Assembly (NCBI RefSeq): GCF_900114745.1
Contig: NZ_FOUB01000030.1
Coordinates: forward strand, 1-43,048
Source of the DNA: Nitrosomonas communis
GTDB taxonomy: Bacteria; Pseudomonadota; Gammaproteobacteria; Burkholderiales; Nitrosomonadaceae
Length of the DNA stretch: 43,048 nt
Direction: 5' to 3'
Under the pieces are notes generated by a model that worked only from the letters and a program-made list of their open reading frames with translations, had not been told where the DNA came from and did not search any database. Of the stretch, positions 27,407 to 36,714 are shown piece by piece. The translations under genes and the position numbers were made by a program. Position 1 is the stretch's first letter. Every line of letters starts with the position of its first letter.

Positions 27407-27829
27407 ATGATAGAACTAAAAGATTACATTGAAATTGGCGTAGAAAAAGCAGGGACTCAAATAGAATTGGCTAAAAGAATAGGTATTTTGGATGTAAATT
27501 TGAGAATGGCTAAAGCTGGAAAAAGAGGTCTTCCAGTAGATGCTTGTATATTGCTTGCAGATTACGTAAAAGTAGATAGGTTAGAAGTAATCGCGGCAAG
27601 TAATCTGGTTACTGAAAAAGATGAAAGAAGAAGGAGAATCTTTGAAAGCTGTTTTAAGAAATCAAACAGCGCGGCGGCAAGTATAACAATGGCTCTACTT
27701 ATCACAATGACTTTGACATTGGCACCAACTAAGCCCGCCGATGCTGGATGTCTAATACCCATAAGTAACACTGTACATATTATGCAAAAGATCATAGTAA
27801 ACGGGTTAGAAGGAAAGCGAATTATCTGA
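27407..27829 (+). CDS. DUF3693-type phage regulator, 140 aa
   Basis: The N-terminal 65 residues form a Cro/YdaS-like helix-turn-helix (YIEIGVEKAGTQIELAKRIG, LRMAKAGKRGLPVDACILLA), followed by VDRLEVIAASNLVTEKDERR. This resembles the DUF3693 proteins of filamentous phages and their prophages. A C-terminal hydrophobic stretch (AAASITMALLITMTLTLAP, about residues 88-106) could anchor it in the membrane, as seen in several of these proteins. ATAAAGGAGG gives an excellent ribosome-binding site before ATG 27407. A strong promoter and a palindromic operator precede it, and an intrinsic terminator follows. It appears intact although its neighbours are broken. Confidence 0.7.
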   Translation: MIELKDYIEIGVEKAGTQIELAKRIGILDVNLRMAKAGKRGLPVDACILLADYVKVDRLEVIAASNLVTEKDERRRRIFESCFKKSNSAAASITMALLITMTLTLAPTKPADAGCLIPISNTVHIMQKIIVNGLEGKRII

Positions 27830-27923
27830 CCTATTTTTGAGGTAGGCTGTTTAGGCCTTTATCTGCGAAACGGTTTCACGGGCTAACCAAATGACGACAC
27901 AGCAAGCACAGTTCTTCACAATC

Positions 27924-27950
27924 AACGCCTGATTCATCCAGGCGTTTTTT
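27924..27950 (+). terminator. intrinsic terminator after the phage regulator
   Basis: ACGCCTG (27925-27931) and CAGGCGT (27939-27945) form a 7-bp GC-rich stem with a 7-nt loop, followed by a T-run to 27950. It ends the 27407 transcript. A 13-codon frame (MTTQQAQFFTINA) runs into the hairpin but lacks a ribosome-binding site. Confidence 0.8.
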
Positions 27951-28010
27951 AATACATCTCTGCAAATTACACACTCCTACGTCAAGGCAAAATCAAAAAA
28001 GCTTCATAAA

Positions 28011-28253
28011 TTAATTGACTTTTTGCTTCTGGCTAATATCATGAATAAATCCTGCACTATTCCATACAATTTCACCCTGTGTGGAATTGATACCGTATTC
28101 TTTTAATAATTGTTTAAACAAGGAATATTGGAAAGGATCAGCAAAAGCTGGAACTAAAAAAGGTTGACCATCAAGTTCATAAACAATCAAAGCCAGTTCT
28201 GACCCATCGGATAAAGGAATAACAATTGCTTCCTTGAATTTATGCGGCCCCAT
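28011..28253 (-). CDS. hypothetical protein, 80 aa
   Basis: An 80-aa frame (MGPHKFKEAIVIPLSDGSEL... to ...FIHDISQKQKVN) with regular composition, no signal peptide and no motif that I recognise. The start ATG 28253 has only a weak ribosome-binding site. It lies beside the phage-like regulator in a scrapyard region, so it may be an accessory or phage-derived gene. It could also be a chance frame, though composition and length make that less likely. Confidence 0.45.
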   Translation of the reverse strand: MGPHKFKEAIVIPLSDGSELALIVYELDGQPFLVPAFADPFQYSLFKQLLKEYGINSTQGEIVWNSAGFIHDISQKQKVN

Positions 28254-28719
28254 AGATTAATATTCACCCATAGAATATCGCTTCCCTTATGGCCTTTTAA
28301 GATTCTTCAATCTCAACTTGAAATTTTCAAGAGCCATCAATCGCATCAATAATAAAATCATAGAACTTCCAATAACTTTGAAGGTATTCAATAAAAATAC
28401 CATTAATATTCTCCCAAATAGTAATAAAACCATACGACTAAATAAGAAGAGAAATCATGACGGATAAACAAGTAACAATCAAGTAATTGTGGTTATTATT
28501 TTAGAATAAAAGCATGAAAGTTATGTAACCGAATTGAAGTTGAAAACAGGTGTGATACTAGAAATATAAATGGTATACATGGATGCCCTAAAGATAAGAC
28601 TGCAACAAAAAACTCAGGCGGTTTCAAGTTGGAAGTGCAACTTTTATAAGATAACAAGAGGCAAGCTGAGATAGCATCCGAGCTTCTTGCGCGATCAAAT
28701 AAAAGAAGCACAGTTGAAG
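28254..28719. other. non-coding stretch before the IS30 remnant
   Basis: No convincing gene is seen. A minus-strand 39-codon frame beginning near 28411 has a GGGAGAAT ribosome-binding-like site and a hydrophobic start, but nothing else supports it. Near 28620-28650, GTTTCAAGTTGGAAGTGCAA may be the left inverted repeat of the IS30-like element. Confidence 0.3.
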
Positions 28720-29337
28720 CACTGTCAGCAGCTCACCCGAGAACAACACTATCAAATTTAGGGATTACGAAGAGCATGTTTAAGAAAGGAGAGATAGCGA
28801 ATAAAGCTGGTGTGAACAAGTCTGTGATCTTGCGCAAACTCAGGCGCAATAGAGGACAACGCGGCTGGCATCTGCAGCAAGCGTAGGAGTTACGAGATAA
28901 ACGCGTGAAGCAGAAAGCCAAGGCTAAGGTAATTTGGCCGGGAAGACCGGATTAATTCCATTTCTAAATCAAAACTGACTTTGTCGGCTTCATCTTGCTG
29001 TATTATTTTATGTTGTCTGCGGCCCGCCTTCGCATCATTTTTGATTTAGAAATGGAATAAGGTAAACGGGGTGATTAGGCAGGATATGCGTCCTGAACAG
29101 GCATCAGCCGACTTGAACTGGAAAGTGAATTCTCCATAAGCCATGAAACCATCGATCAGTGCCTCTTGTGCAGACAAACTGGCAGGAAGTGATTGGTGGC
29201 AACCTATGCGCTGTCAGAAACCGCGACGCAAGCACTATGCAAAGTAGAGCGCACGTATAGGTAATTGGGAAGGTAATAGCATAATCGACAAGCACAATCA
29301 GCGAGTGCGGATCACCCTGAGCCAGAGAAAATTTATT
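28720..29337 (+). pseudogene. IS30-family transposase remnant
   Basis: The plus strand encodes the N-terminal helix-turn-helix of an IS30 transposase. It reads QQLTREQHYQI, then, after a stop, IANKAGVNKSVILRKLRRNR and GQRGWHLQQA, matching the family motif IA..IGVHKSTISRELRRN. After the miniature element at 28956-29057 the coding sense resumes (IRQDMRPEQASADLNWKV, CQKPRRKHYAK, IGNWEGNSII, TLSQRKF), where IGDWEGDTIIG normally carries the first catalytic Asp. Here both key positions read N. Multiple stops show it is dead, and the C-terminal half is gone. Confidence 0.7.
28956..29057. repeat. miniature inverted-repeat element B, copy 1
   Basis: A 102-bp non-coding element with perfect 19-bp terminal repeats (left TTCCATTTCTAAATCAAAA). 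TAA flanks both sides, which fits either a 3-bp TAA duplication or a TA duplication with an extra A. It is inserted in the IS30 pseudogene. Its left 51 nt resemble the end of the IS630 remnant at 3621-3671 (reverse complement) at about 42 positions. Confidence 0.85.
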
Positions 29338-29339
29338 GC

Positions 29340-29690
29340 TTAAGAGATTTTATCTCTAAACATAAAATACGCTGCCCCTATCATGCAAAGACCAGCCCAT
29401 AAATAATCCAGTTTTAATGGTTCTTTTAAATAAAAAACAGCGAAAGGTATAAAAATACTTAATGTGATGACTTCTTGAATGATCTTAAGTTGTCCAACGC
29501 TAAACACTGCATATCCGATTCTATTTGCAGGAACTTGAAACATATATTCGAGAGAAGCTACTAACCAGCTTATTATAGCTGCAACAAACCAAGGGGCAGA
29601 ATTCAATTCCTTGAGATGTGCATACCAGGCAAAAGTCATAAAAACATTACTTATGACAAGTAAAGAGATACTAATCAGTATTGGGTTCAT
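29340..29690 (-). CDS. DUF486-family small membrane protein
   Basis: A 116-aa protein with four hydrophobic segments, related to the DMT/EamA-like DUF486 proteins. LLVISNVFMTFAWYAHLK and FEYMFQVPANRIGY-like sequence (SLEYMFQVPANRIGY) and QLKIIQEVITLSIFIPFAVF are characteristic. The function of the family is not established. It starts 13 bp after fumC on the same strand, so it is probably co-transcribed. Just beyond its end lies the IS30 remnant. Confidence 0.85.
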   Translation of the reverse strand: MNPILISISLLVISNVFMTFAWYAHLKELNSAPWFVAAIISWLVASLEYMFQVPANRIGYAVFSVGQLKIIQEVITLSIFIPFAVFYLKEPLKLDYLWAGLCMIGAAYFMFRDKIS

Positions 29691-29703
29691 AGTACTAAGA
29701 ATG

Positions 29704-31098
29704 CTATTTAATTTTTCCTACCATCTTTTCGGGGTTAACCCATGCATCAAATTCTTCTGCAGTAACATAACCTAATGAAAGTGCCGCCTCTTTTAACGAG
29801 ATTTCTTCACGATATGCTTTTTTAGCAATTTCTGCAGCTTTGTCATAACCAATGTAAGGATTTAAGGCTGTCACGAGCATTAAAGAATGTCGCATCAACA
29901 TATTAATACGTTCGATATTGGCTGTTATGCCTACTGCACAGTGGTCGTTAAAACTCATGATTCCATCTGCGAGCAAGCGCACACTTTGTAGGAAATTATG
30001 GATAATCAATGGCTTCATTACATTAAGCTCAAAATTACCCATTGCACCACCCATATTAATAGCGACGTCATTACCCATTATCTGGCAACATAGCATGGTC
30101 ATGGCTTCTGATTGAGTAGGATTAACTTTGCCAGGCATGATTGAGCTGCCGGGCTCATTTTCCGGGATTTTGATTTCGCCAATTCCGCAGCGAGGACCAG
30201 AAGCCAGCCAACGAATATCATTGGCAATTTTTATTAAAGATGCGGCCAGTGTTTTTAATGCGCCATGAGCATGTACGAGCGCATCATTTGCAGCAAGTGC
30301 TTCAAATTTGTTCGGAGCAGTGACAAAAGGAAATTGAGTTAATTTGGCAATTTCAGTCGCTACACGCACAGCAAAATCAGGATGTGTATTCAATCCGGTT
30401 CCGACAGCTGTTCCACCCAAAGCCAGTTCATATAAATGAGATAACGATGCCTCAACGTGTTTGAGCCCATGATCTAATTGCGAAACATATGCAGAAAATT
30501 CCTGGCCTAGCGTTAAAGGGGTAGCATCTTGTAAATGAGTTCTGCCTATCTTGACAATAGGGTTGAATTCTTCAGATTTAGTAAATAAGGTTTGGCGTAA
30601 TGACTGAATAGCCGGTATTAATTGATTATGAATTAGCTGAACTGCAGCCACATGCATTGCCGTTGGGAATACATCGTTGGATGATTGTGCTTTATTCACA
30701 TCGTCATTGGGATGAACTTTCCGTTGACTACCACGCCCTCCGCCCAATAATTCAGAAGCACGATTTGCCAATACTTCATTCATATTCATATTAGTTTGTG
30801 TGCCAGAGCCCGTTTGCCAAACAGCGAGTGGAAATTCCGTTTCATGTTGCCCAGCCATCACTTCATCAGCAGCTCTAATAATAGCATTGGTAACAGTTTC
30901 ATCAAGCAAACCCAGTTGACAATTAACGTAGGCTGCTGCGCGCTTTACCAATGCAAGCGCGTGGATTAGCGTGGCCGGCATTTTCTCATTGGAAATCTTG
31001 AAATTTTGTAAAGATCGTTGTGTCTGCGCACCCCATAACACATGGGCAGGAACTTGGATAGCGCCCATTGCATCATGTTCTACTCTGAAATCATCCAT
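29704..31098 (-). CDS. fumC: fumarate hydratase class II
   Basis: A 464-aa iron-independent fumarase that hydrates fumarate to L-malate in the TCA cycle, as a cytosolic homotetramer. The superfamily signature [16 protein letters not shown] lies near residue 320, with the catalytic-loop serine in [19 protein letters not shown] holds the conserved His near residue 187, and the N-terminal [15 protein letters not shown] is typical. Length is normal. AGG precedes ATG 31098. DUF486 follows in the same transcription unit. Confidence 0.96.
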   Translation of the reverse strand: MDDFRVEHDAMGAIQVPAHVLWGAQTQRSLQNFKISNEKMPATLIHALALVKRAAAYVNCQLGLLDETVTNAIIRAADEVMAGQHETEFPLAVWQTGSGTQTNMNMNEVLANRASELLGGGRGSQRKVHPNDDVNKAQSSNDVFPTAMHVAAVQLIHNQLIPAIQSLRQTLFTKSEEFNPIVKIGRTHLQDATPLTLGQEFSAYVSQLDHGLKHVEASLSHLYELALGGTAVGTGLNTHPDFAVRVATEIAKLTQFPFVTAPNKFEALAANDALVHAHGALKTLAASLIKIANDIRWLASGPRCGIGEIKIPENEPGSSIMPGKVNPTQSEAMTMLCCQIMGNDVAINMGGAMGNFELNVMKPLIIHNFLQSVRLLADGIMSFNDHCAVGITANIERINMLMRHSLMLVTALNPYIGYDKAAEIAKKAYREEISLKEAALSLGYVTAEEFDAWVNPEKMVGKIK

Positions 31099-31140
31099 TA
31101 CAGCTACCTATCCTATCAATTTAAGTAATATACTCGGCTG

Positions 31141-31560
31141 CTAACCCCGTGTATTTGATTGTTCCTCAAACGCTTCTAGGAAAACAGCAGGCTCCGGTTT
31201 CCAATCTTTCTTGCGGTGTTCTGCGATGACATTCGTAAAAATTCCACCTCGCACAAAAAATTTAGCTATGAGCCGCATATATCTTGGCCTTAGAGCAGCC
31301 ACCAAGTCATCAAGAATTTGATTAGTTACTGCCTCATGGAATGCTCCCTCATCACGGTAAGACCAAATATAGAGCTTAAGACTTTTTAATTCGACACATT
31401 TTTTATCAGGAATATAATCCAAAATCAGTCTGGCAAAATCAGGTTGTCCTGTTTTAGGGCATAAACAGGTAAATTCTGGTATCTCCATATGAATCCGGTA
31501 ATCCCTGGCAGTAAATGGATTATCGAACGTTTCTAGCTTTTTTGAGGGCTTACTTGCCAT
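31141..31560 (-). CDS. queF: NADPH-dependent 7-cyano-7-deazaguanine reductase
   Basis: QueF reduces the nitrile preQ0 to the amine preQ1 for queuosine in tRNA. At 139 aa it is the short unimodular form. Cys34 in [11 protein letters not shown] is the nucleophile that forms the thioimide, and Asp41 is the conserved acid. [17 protein letters not shown] is the QueF motif for NADPH binding. It is divergent from smc with about 100 bp between them. queD, acting earlier in the same pathway, is at 40629-41096. Confidence 0.96.
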   Translation of the reverse strand: MASKPSKKLETFDNPFTARDYRIHMEIPEFTCLCPKTGQPDFARLILDYIPDKKCVELKSLKLYIWSYRDEGAFHEAVTNQILDDLVAALRPRYMRLIAKFFVRGGIFTNVIAEHRKKDWKPEPAVFLEAFEEQSNTRG

Positions 31561-31661
31561 GCGACAGGTCTCTTCAATTCGGTTAGTTAAGGTGAAATCA
31601 GTTAAAATAGCTTTTGAAGTAATTCTTAAATCAAATTATACCAATTTTATTTGTTATTCAA

Positions 31662-34600
31662 TTGCGTCTATCCCAAATCAAACTTGCTGGCTTTAAGTCT
31701 TTTGTAGAACCAACCACCATTCTTATTCCAGGTAATCTGGTTGGTATTGTTGGACCGAACGGATGTGGAAAATCAAATGTTATTGATGCGGTTCGTTGGG
31801 TATTAGGTGAATCCCGGGCGACGGCTTTGCGTGGAGAGTCAATACAAGATGTCATCTTCAGTGGATCAATTAGTCGAAAGCCTGTTGGGCGCGCGAGTGT
31901 AGAGCTAATTTTTGATAATAAACTTGGAAAAGTAGCCAGCCGATGGGCAGCTTACAGCGAGATATCTATCAAGCGTGTCATTCAACGAGATAGTGAATCG
32001 AATTATTACATCAATAATACCCATGTGCGTCGTCGAGATATTACCGATATTTTTCTCGGGACAGGGGTAAGTGGGCGCGGTTATGCCATCATTGAACAAG
32101 GGATGATTTCCCGGATTATCGATGCCAAACCTATGGAGTTACGCGTATTTCTTGAAGAAGCCGCCGGTATTTCCCGATATCGTGAGCGGCGGCACGAAAC
32201 AGAACTGCGGTTGATTGATACACGCGGAAATCTCATGCGTGTAGAAGACATTCTTCAAGAACTGGGAAAGCAATTACAGCATTTAGAGAAACAGGCGGAG
32301 ATCGCCCAGAAATTTGGTGCGTTGCAAAAACAATTAAACACTACTTGTCATATTTTATGGTTATTTCAAAAACAAGAAGCGATTGCAAAACGCATTCATG
32401 CTGAGAAGCAAATTCAACAACTTGAGCTTGAGCTGGCAAATGAAGTAACCAGTTTGCACGAACTAGACAAGGAACTCGAAAAGGCGCGTGCACAGCAACA
32501 CGCTGTAAGTGAGCAACAGCATCAGATGCAAGGAGAATTATATGCAATCAATGCTGAGATTGCGCGCATTGAGCAAAAACTGCAGCACACACGGGAAAAT
32601 AGAGAATATTTCGCCAAACAAATCTCTACAGTCGAAATACAGCTAGAAAACAATCAGCATCAAAAGCAAGAGGCATTTGATCATCTTAATCACTGGTGTA
32701 GTGAAATTGAGCAAGCAAGATTGCTTTGTGTAACTAGCAGCCAAAATTACCACTCAGAGAATGAGAAATTGCCGGAACTAGAATTAGTTTTTCGCACGAG
32801 CCAAGATCAATTATTTACTGTGCAGAAAAATTTGTTACTTGCCCAGCAAACAGAAAAACTGCATCAAAGCCACCTTATTCATGCCGATAAAGTCATCCAA
32901 CAATTAAGCTCACGCCATGAGCGCTTGATCCAGGAAAAGAATTCTCAACCGCAAATCGATAAAACAGAACTTACTAACTTAACAGAAGAAAAAAATCAGA
33001 TCATAGCTAATTTGAAAGAGCAACAAGATGTTTTAACTGAAGCAGAAAGTCAGCTAAAAACGAGTGAGTATACTCGAAAAGAAGCTTTGCAGAATGTTCA
33101 ATCTGTTCAACAGAAACTTACTCAAATTCAAGCCCACCATGCCGCTTTACAGCAAATTCAACGTCGACTCGAAAATAATAAAGCATTAGATAAATGGATA
33201 TCTCAGCTTCAATTAGATTTATTACCGCGCTTATGGCAATACATACAAATAGAAAAAGGTTGGGAAAATGCGCTAGAAGCTGTTTTGCGTGAGCGGATCA
33301 ATGCTACAGGTGTTGAGCGTCTCGAAATTGCTTTAAATTGGAAGAATAACCCGCCTCCTGGGAAATGGTCCATCTTTGAAGTCACTCCCATCAAAGATTG
33401 CTCTACAAGCGATCATCTACGGCATGAAAAAAATCAATGGAAACCTCTTAGCACCTATCTAAATTATGCGCAGGCTACTATTCAACCCATTGTGGAATCA
33501 TGGCTAAGCGGCATATTTACCATTAGCGATATTGAAACAGGTCTCATCCAGCAAAAACAGCTTCTTCCAAGCGAAATGTTAGTGACTCCTGAAGGTCATG
33601 TGTTTACTTGCGGGAGCTTAAGCTATTACGCGGCCGATTCGCAATTACATGGGGTACTAGCACGGCAACGTGAAATAGCCCAGATTGAAATTGATATTGA
33701 TACACTTGAGAAAGAGCTAACGTATGCTCACTCAACATTGGCTGAAGTAGAAGGAAGGTGTGACGAACTTAAAGTAACAATATCGGAGCTAGGTAGCGAG
33801 GTAACGCAACTAAAGCAGCAAGAGCACGCGTTGCAGCTTCAAATCGTACAGCTTTCGCAGCTTATAGAACGTGTTTCCCAGCGGCACCATCAAATTGAAG
33901 ATGAGTTAATCGAAATTTCACATCAGATATCAATTGAATACACGCAAAAGCAAGAAGCAGAAATAAAACTGGTTGAAGGTAAAGCGCAAATAACTAATCT
34001 GGAAGAGCAGCTACAGCAAATCAAGTTAACTGGTGAAATTGCCGAGCAGACTCTAAATGAACATCGATCACTAGTACAAAATTTGGCAGAGAAAATGCGT
34101 GAAACTATTTTTCATGAAAAGAATTGTCAGCATAAAATTGAGCAATTAGAAAACGATGTTCAAGCAATCAGCAAAAACATCGCTAATTTAACAGAAAACC
34201 TGGATAAATTGCATCATGCACAAGCAGATTTGGATGACCGGCCTCTTCAAGCTCAGCTTAACGAATGGTTGGCAAAGAAGATGCATCATGAACAGATGCT
34301 AACCTCAGTTCGTCATGATCTAGAAAATACAACCGAGACGCTACGTGAAACAGAGCAAGCACGGCTTAAATCGGAGCAAAAATCATATCAACTCCGAGAA
34401 TCTATCAATCCAATACGATTCAAGGAGCAGGAAGCGCATTTAACAGAAAATCAATTTAACGAGAAACTTGTGGAGGCTGGTGCTAAAGAAGATGAATTGC
34501 TGCCTTTATTGAACAATGTGCAGCCTTCCAGATTAAAAGCAGAAATTAATCGAATTAATACTGAAATTACAGCACTTGGCGCTGTTAATCTTGCTGCATT

Positions 34601-35201
34601 GGAGGAACTAGAAGCATCACAAGCGCGTAAAATATATCTTGATGAACAAGCTACTGATTTGAAAGAAGCAGTCACTACTTTAGAAAATGCCATTCGGCAA
34701 ATTGACCGCGAAACACGTGAACGCCTAATGCAAACCTTTGATAAAGTGAATACACATTTAGGCGAATTATTCACAGCCATATTTGGTGGAGGTCAAGCAA
34801 GACTCGTTTTAAGCGGTGAAGAAATCCTTGATGCAGGTATGCAGCTCACTGCACAGCCTCCCGGTAAAAAAAATAACTCTATTCATTTACTCTCGGGTGG
34901 GGAAAAGGCACTTACCGCTTTAGCTCTCGTATTTTCATTATTCCAACTTAATCCTGCGCCCTTTTGTTTACTTGATGAAGTGGATGCGCCTTTAGATGAC
35001 AATAATTCAATACGTTTTTGTGATCTTGTAAAACGAATGTCGAGAGAAACTCAATTCTTGTTCATCAGTCACAGCAAAACTACTATACAAATGGCAGAGC
35101 AACTAATTGGGGTTACCATGCAAGAACAAGGTGTTTCACGTATAGTTACAGTAGATCTCGATAAAGCCATAAACTCAAACAAAGAAATAGGTATAGTCTA
35201 A
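31662..35201 (+). CDS. smc: chromosome segregation protein SMC
   Basis: An 1179-aa ATPase of the condensin type that organises and segregates the chromosome with ScpA and ScpB. Walker A GPNGCGKS is at residues 31-38. Two long coiled coils (about 170-500 and 660-1000) flank a hinge near 510-640. The C-terminal signature LLSGGEKALTALALVFSLF and Walker B FCLLDEVDAPLDD complete the head. The start is TTG 31662 (MRLSQIKLAGFKSF), fixed by the family N-terminus. No ATG is near and no strong ribosome-binding site is visible, so expression may be modest. zipA follows after 87 bp. Confidence 0.97.
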   Translation: MRLSQIKLAGFKSFVEPTTILIPGNLVGIVGPNGCGKSNVIDAVRWVLGESRATALRGESIQDVIFSGSISRKPVGRASVELIFDNKLGKVASRWAAYSEISIKRVIQRDSESNYYINNTHVRRRDITDIFLGTGVSGRGYAIIEQGMISRIIDAKPMELRVFLEEAAGISRYRERRHETELRLIDTRGNLMRVEDILQELGKQLQHLEKQAEIAQKFGALQKQLNTTCHILWLFQKQEAIAKRIHAEKQIQQLELELANEVTSLHELDKELEKARAQQHAVSEQQHQMQGELYAINAEIARIEQKLQHTRENREYFAKQISTVEIQLENNQHQKQEAFDHLNHWCSEIEQARLLCVTSSQNYHSENEKLPELELVFRTSQDQLFTVQKNLLLAQQTEKLHQSHLIHADKVIQQLSSRHERLIQEKNSQPQIDKTELTNLTEEKNQIIANLKEQQDVLTEAESQLKTSEYTRKEALQNVQSVQQKLTQIQAHHAALQQIQRRLENNKALDKWISQLQLDLLPRLWQYIQIEKGWENALEAVLRERINATGVERLEIALNWKNNPPPGKWSIFEVTPIKDCSTSDHLRHEKNQWKPLSTYLNYAQATIQPIVESWLSGIFTISDIETGLIQQKQLLPSEMLVTPEGHVFTCGSLSYYAADSQLHGVLARQREIAQIEIDIDTLEKELTYAHSTLAEVEGRCDELKVTISELGSEVTQLKQQEHALQLQIVQLSQLIERVSQRHHQIEDELIEISHQISIEYTQKQEAEIKLVEGKAQITNLEEQLQQIKLTGEIAEQTLNEHRSLVQNLAEKMRETIFHEKNCQHKIEQLENDVQAISKNIANLTENLDKLHHAQADLDDRPLQAQLNEWLAKKMHHEQMLTSVRHDLENTTETLRETEQARLKSEQKSYQLRESINPIRFKEQEAHLTENQFNEKLVEAGAKEDELLPLLNNVQPSRLKAEINRINTEITALGAVNLAALEELEASQARKIYLDEQATDLKEAVTTLENAIRQIDRETRERLMQTFDKVNTHLGELFTAIFGGGQARLVLSGEEILDAGMQLTAQPPGKKNNSIHLLSGGEKALTALALVFSLFQLNPAPFCLLDEVDAPLDDNNSIRFCDLVKRMSRETQFLFISHSKTTIQMAEQLIGVTMQEQGVSRIVTVDLDKAINSNKEIGIV

Positions 35202-35288
35202 AACTTATTTAAAGACGGCAAGAGGTTATAATTATAATGATTGAAATTAAAATATTGGCTTATTAAACATGAATGAGCGACTTTGAGT

Positions 35289-36416
35289 ATGAGTGACTTA
35301 CAAATCATCCTAATTATTATCGGTGTTATTATTATTGGTGGTGTAGTTCTATTTAACTGGCTACAGCAGATGCGTTATCGGCGTAACGTCAAACGGTCAT
35401 TTGAGCATGAGCATGAAGATGCATTATTGAAAATGGGTAAAACTGTTTGGGAGAATGAACGTATCGAACCTAAATTCAGTACTGACCCCATCCAAGAATT
35501 GCAAACTGAATCTAATTCGACAAAAGAAAAAGCACGTTTAGAACCTGAAGAACTGTCTATTGATGAGCCACTAGAAGAGCATAAATCTATTAATTTTGAC
35601 AGCACCATTAACTATATCACGAGTATTCGGGCTAACAAGCTGATCTCTAACGATAAACTAACTGAGATATTGCAGCAGAAATTTGACTTTGGAAAACCTG
35701 TCCATTGGTATGGACTGAGTCAAGATGGTCAAACCTGGGAAGAAATTTCTATTGAATCACTTCATACGAAAGGTGGCTATATATATTTAAATGGCTGTTT
35801 GCAGCTGGTTGATCGAGCTGGTCCAGTAAGTGAAGTTAATTTATCTCGATTCCGTGATATGGTCGAAGATTTTGCCTTACAAGTAAGCGCAGTCGCTGAT
35901 TGCCCTGATATTTCGAATGCCTATATAAGAGCAGTATCACTCGACAAATTTTGTGCAGAAGTAGATATAGTGATGGGTATTAATATTATCAGCAAAGATG
36001 GCGGTGCTTTCGTTGGAACGAAAATACGCGCCTTGGCTGAAGCAGCTGGCTTTCGGCTTGAATCTGAGGGTGCATTCAGATATCGCGATGAAAATAATAC
36101 AGTATTGTTCTCTCTGGGTAACTATGAAGCAACGCCCTTCTTGCCTGCCAATATGCGTACGCTTACCACACATGGGATTACTTTTTTGTTTGATGTTCCA
36201 AGAGTAGCAAATGGCGAGAAAGTATTTGATCAAATGGCTCATCTTGCTAGACTTTTTTCTTCTACCCTAAATGGTATTATGGTAGATGATAATCGTGTAC
36301 CACTAAGTGATAACGGTATCAGGAGGAGTAGAGAACAACTTATAAATATTCAAGCTACCATGGCAGCGCATCATATTCCTGCTGGTAGTGACACCGCATT
36401 AAAATTATTTATTTGA
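35289..36416 (+). CDS. zipA: cell division protein ZipA homologue
   Basis: A 375-aa inner-membrane protein that tethers FtsZ. An N-terminal membrane segment (IILIIIGVIIIGGVVLFNWL, residues 5-24) is followed by basic RYRRNVKR, a short charged linker to about residue 105, and the ZipA C-terminal FtsZ-binding domain (from about 230: CAEVDIVMGINIISKDGGAF ... GITFLFDVPRVANGEKVFDQ). Start ATG 35289 is preferred; a TTG two codons upstream is possible. smc-zipA is a betaproteobacterial order, but ligA, often next, is absent here. Confidence 0.9.
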   Translation: MSDLQIILIIIGVIIIGGVVLFNWLQQMRYRRNVKRSFEHEHEDALLKMGKTVWENERIEPKFSTDPIQELQTESNSTKEKARLEPEELSIDEPLEEHKSINFDSTINYITSIRANKLISNDKLTEILQQKFDFGKPVHWYGLSQDGQTWEEISIESLHTKGGYIYLNGCLQLVDRAGPVSEVNLSRFRDMVEDFALQVSAVADCPDISNAYIRAVSLDKFCAEVDIVMGINIISKDGGAFVGTKIRALAEAAGFRLESEGAFRYRDENNTVLFSLGNYEATPFLPANMRTLTTHGITFLFDVPRVANGEKVFDQMAHLARLFSSTLNGIMVDDNRVPLSDNGIRRSREQLINIQATMAAHHIPAGSDTALKLFI

Positions 36417-36714
36417 CCACGACTACCAAAACTCATCAATTCGTTACGCGAAAGCGCGGATTATTTCCGCAGATGAAGGATACGAGAGAAAAGATAATAA
36501 ATGGTATTTAATTTATATAAATAATTTTCTTCAAGTGAGATACCATATTGAGCAAGATGATTAGCTTGCTCAAGCATGTGTAAGAAAACCAGAAATAAAT
36601 TTCTAATTGAAAGCTAACTCTCATCTCGAGAGATTTTTTGAATTAAAATCTTCTAAGCTTAACCCATTAATATTTTGCAACGATATTGTTTATTTCTAAA
36701 GAAACATACAACTA
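36417..36714. other. spacer between zipA and lpxK-like with two hairpins
   Basis: No gene. A perfect 9-bp hairpin pairs TTGAGCAAG (36548-36556) with CTTGCTCAA (36565-36573) and has no T-tract. A weak terminator follows at 36618-36639. The downstream part is very AT-rich and should hold the lpxK promoter. Confidence 0.5.
36618..36639 (+). terminator. weak intrinsic terminator
   Basis: CTCTC (36618-36622) and GAGAG (36628-36632) pair across a 5-nt loop, then A and six T. The stem is short, so efficiency is doubtful; it would end the smc-zipA transcript. Confidence 0.4.

Noticed and set aside
27889..27930. 13-codon ORF before the terminator at 27924
   Set aside because: No ribosome-binding site; it runs into the terminator stem.
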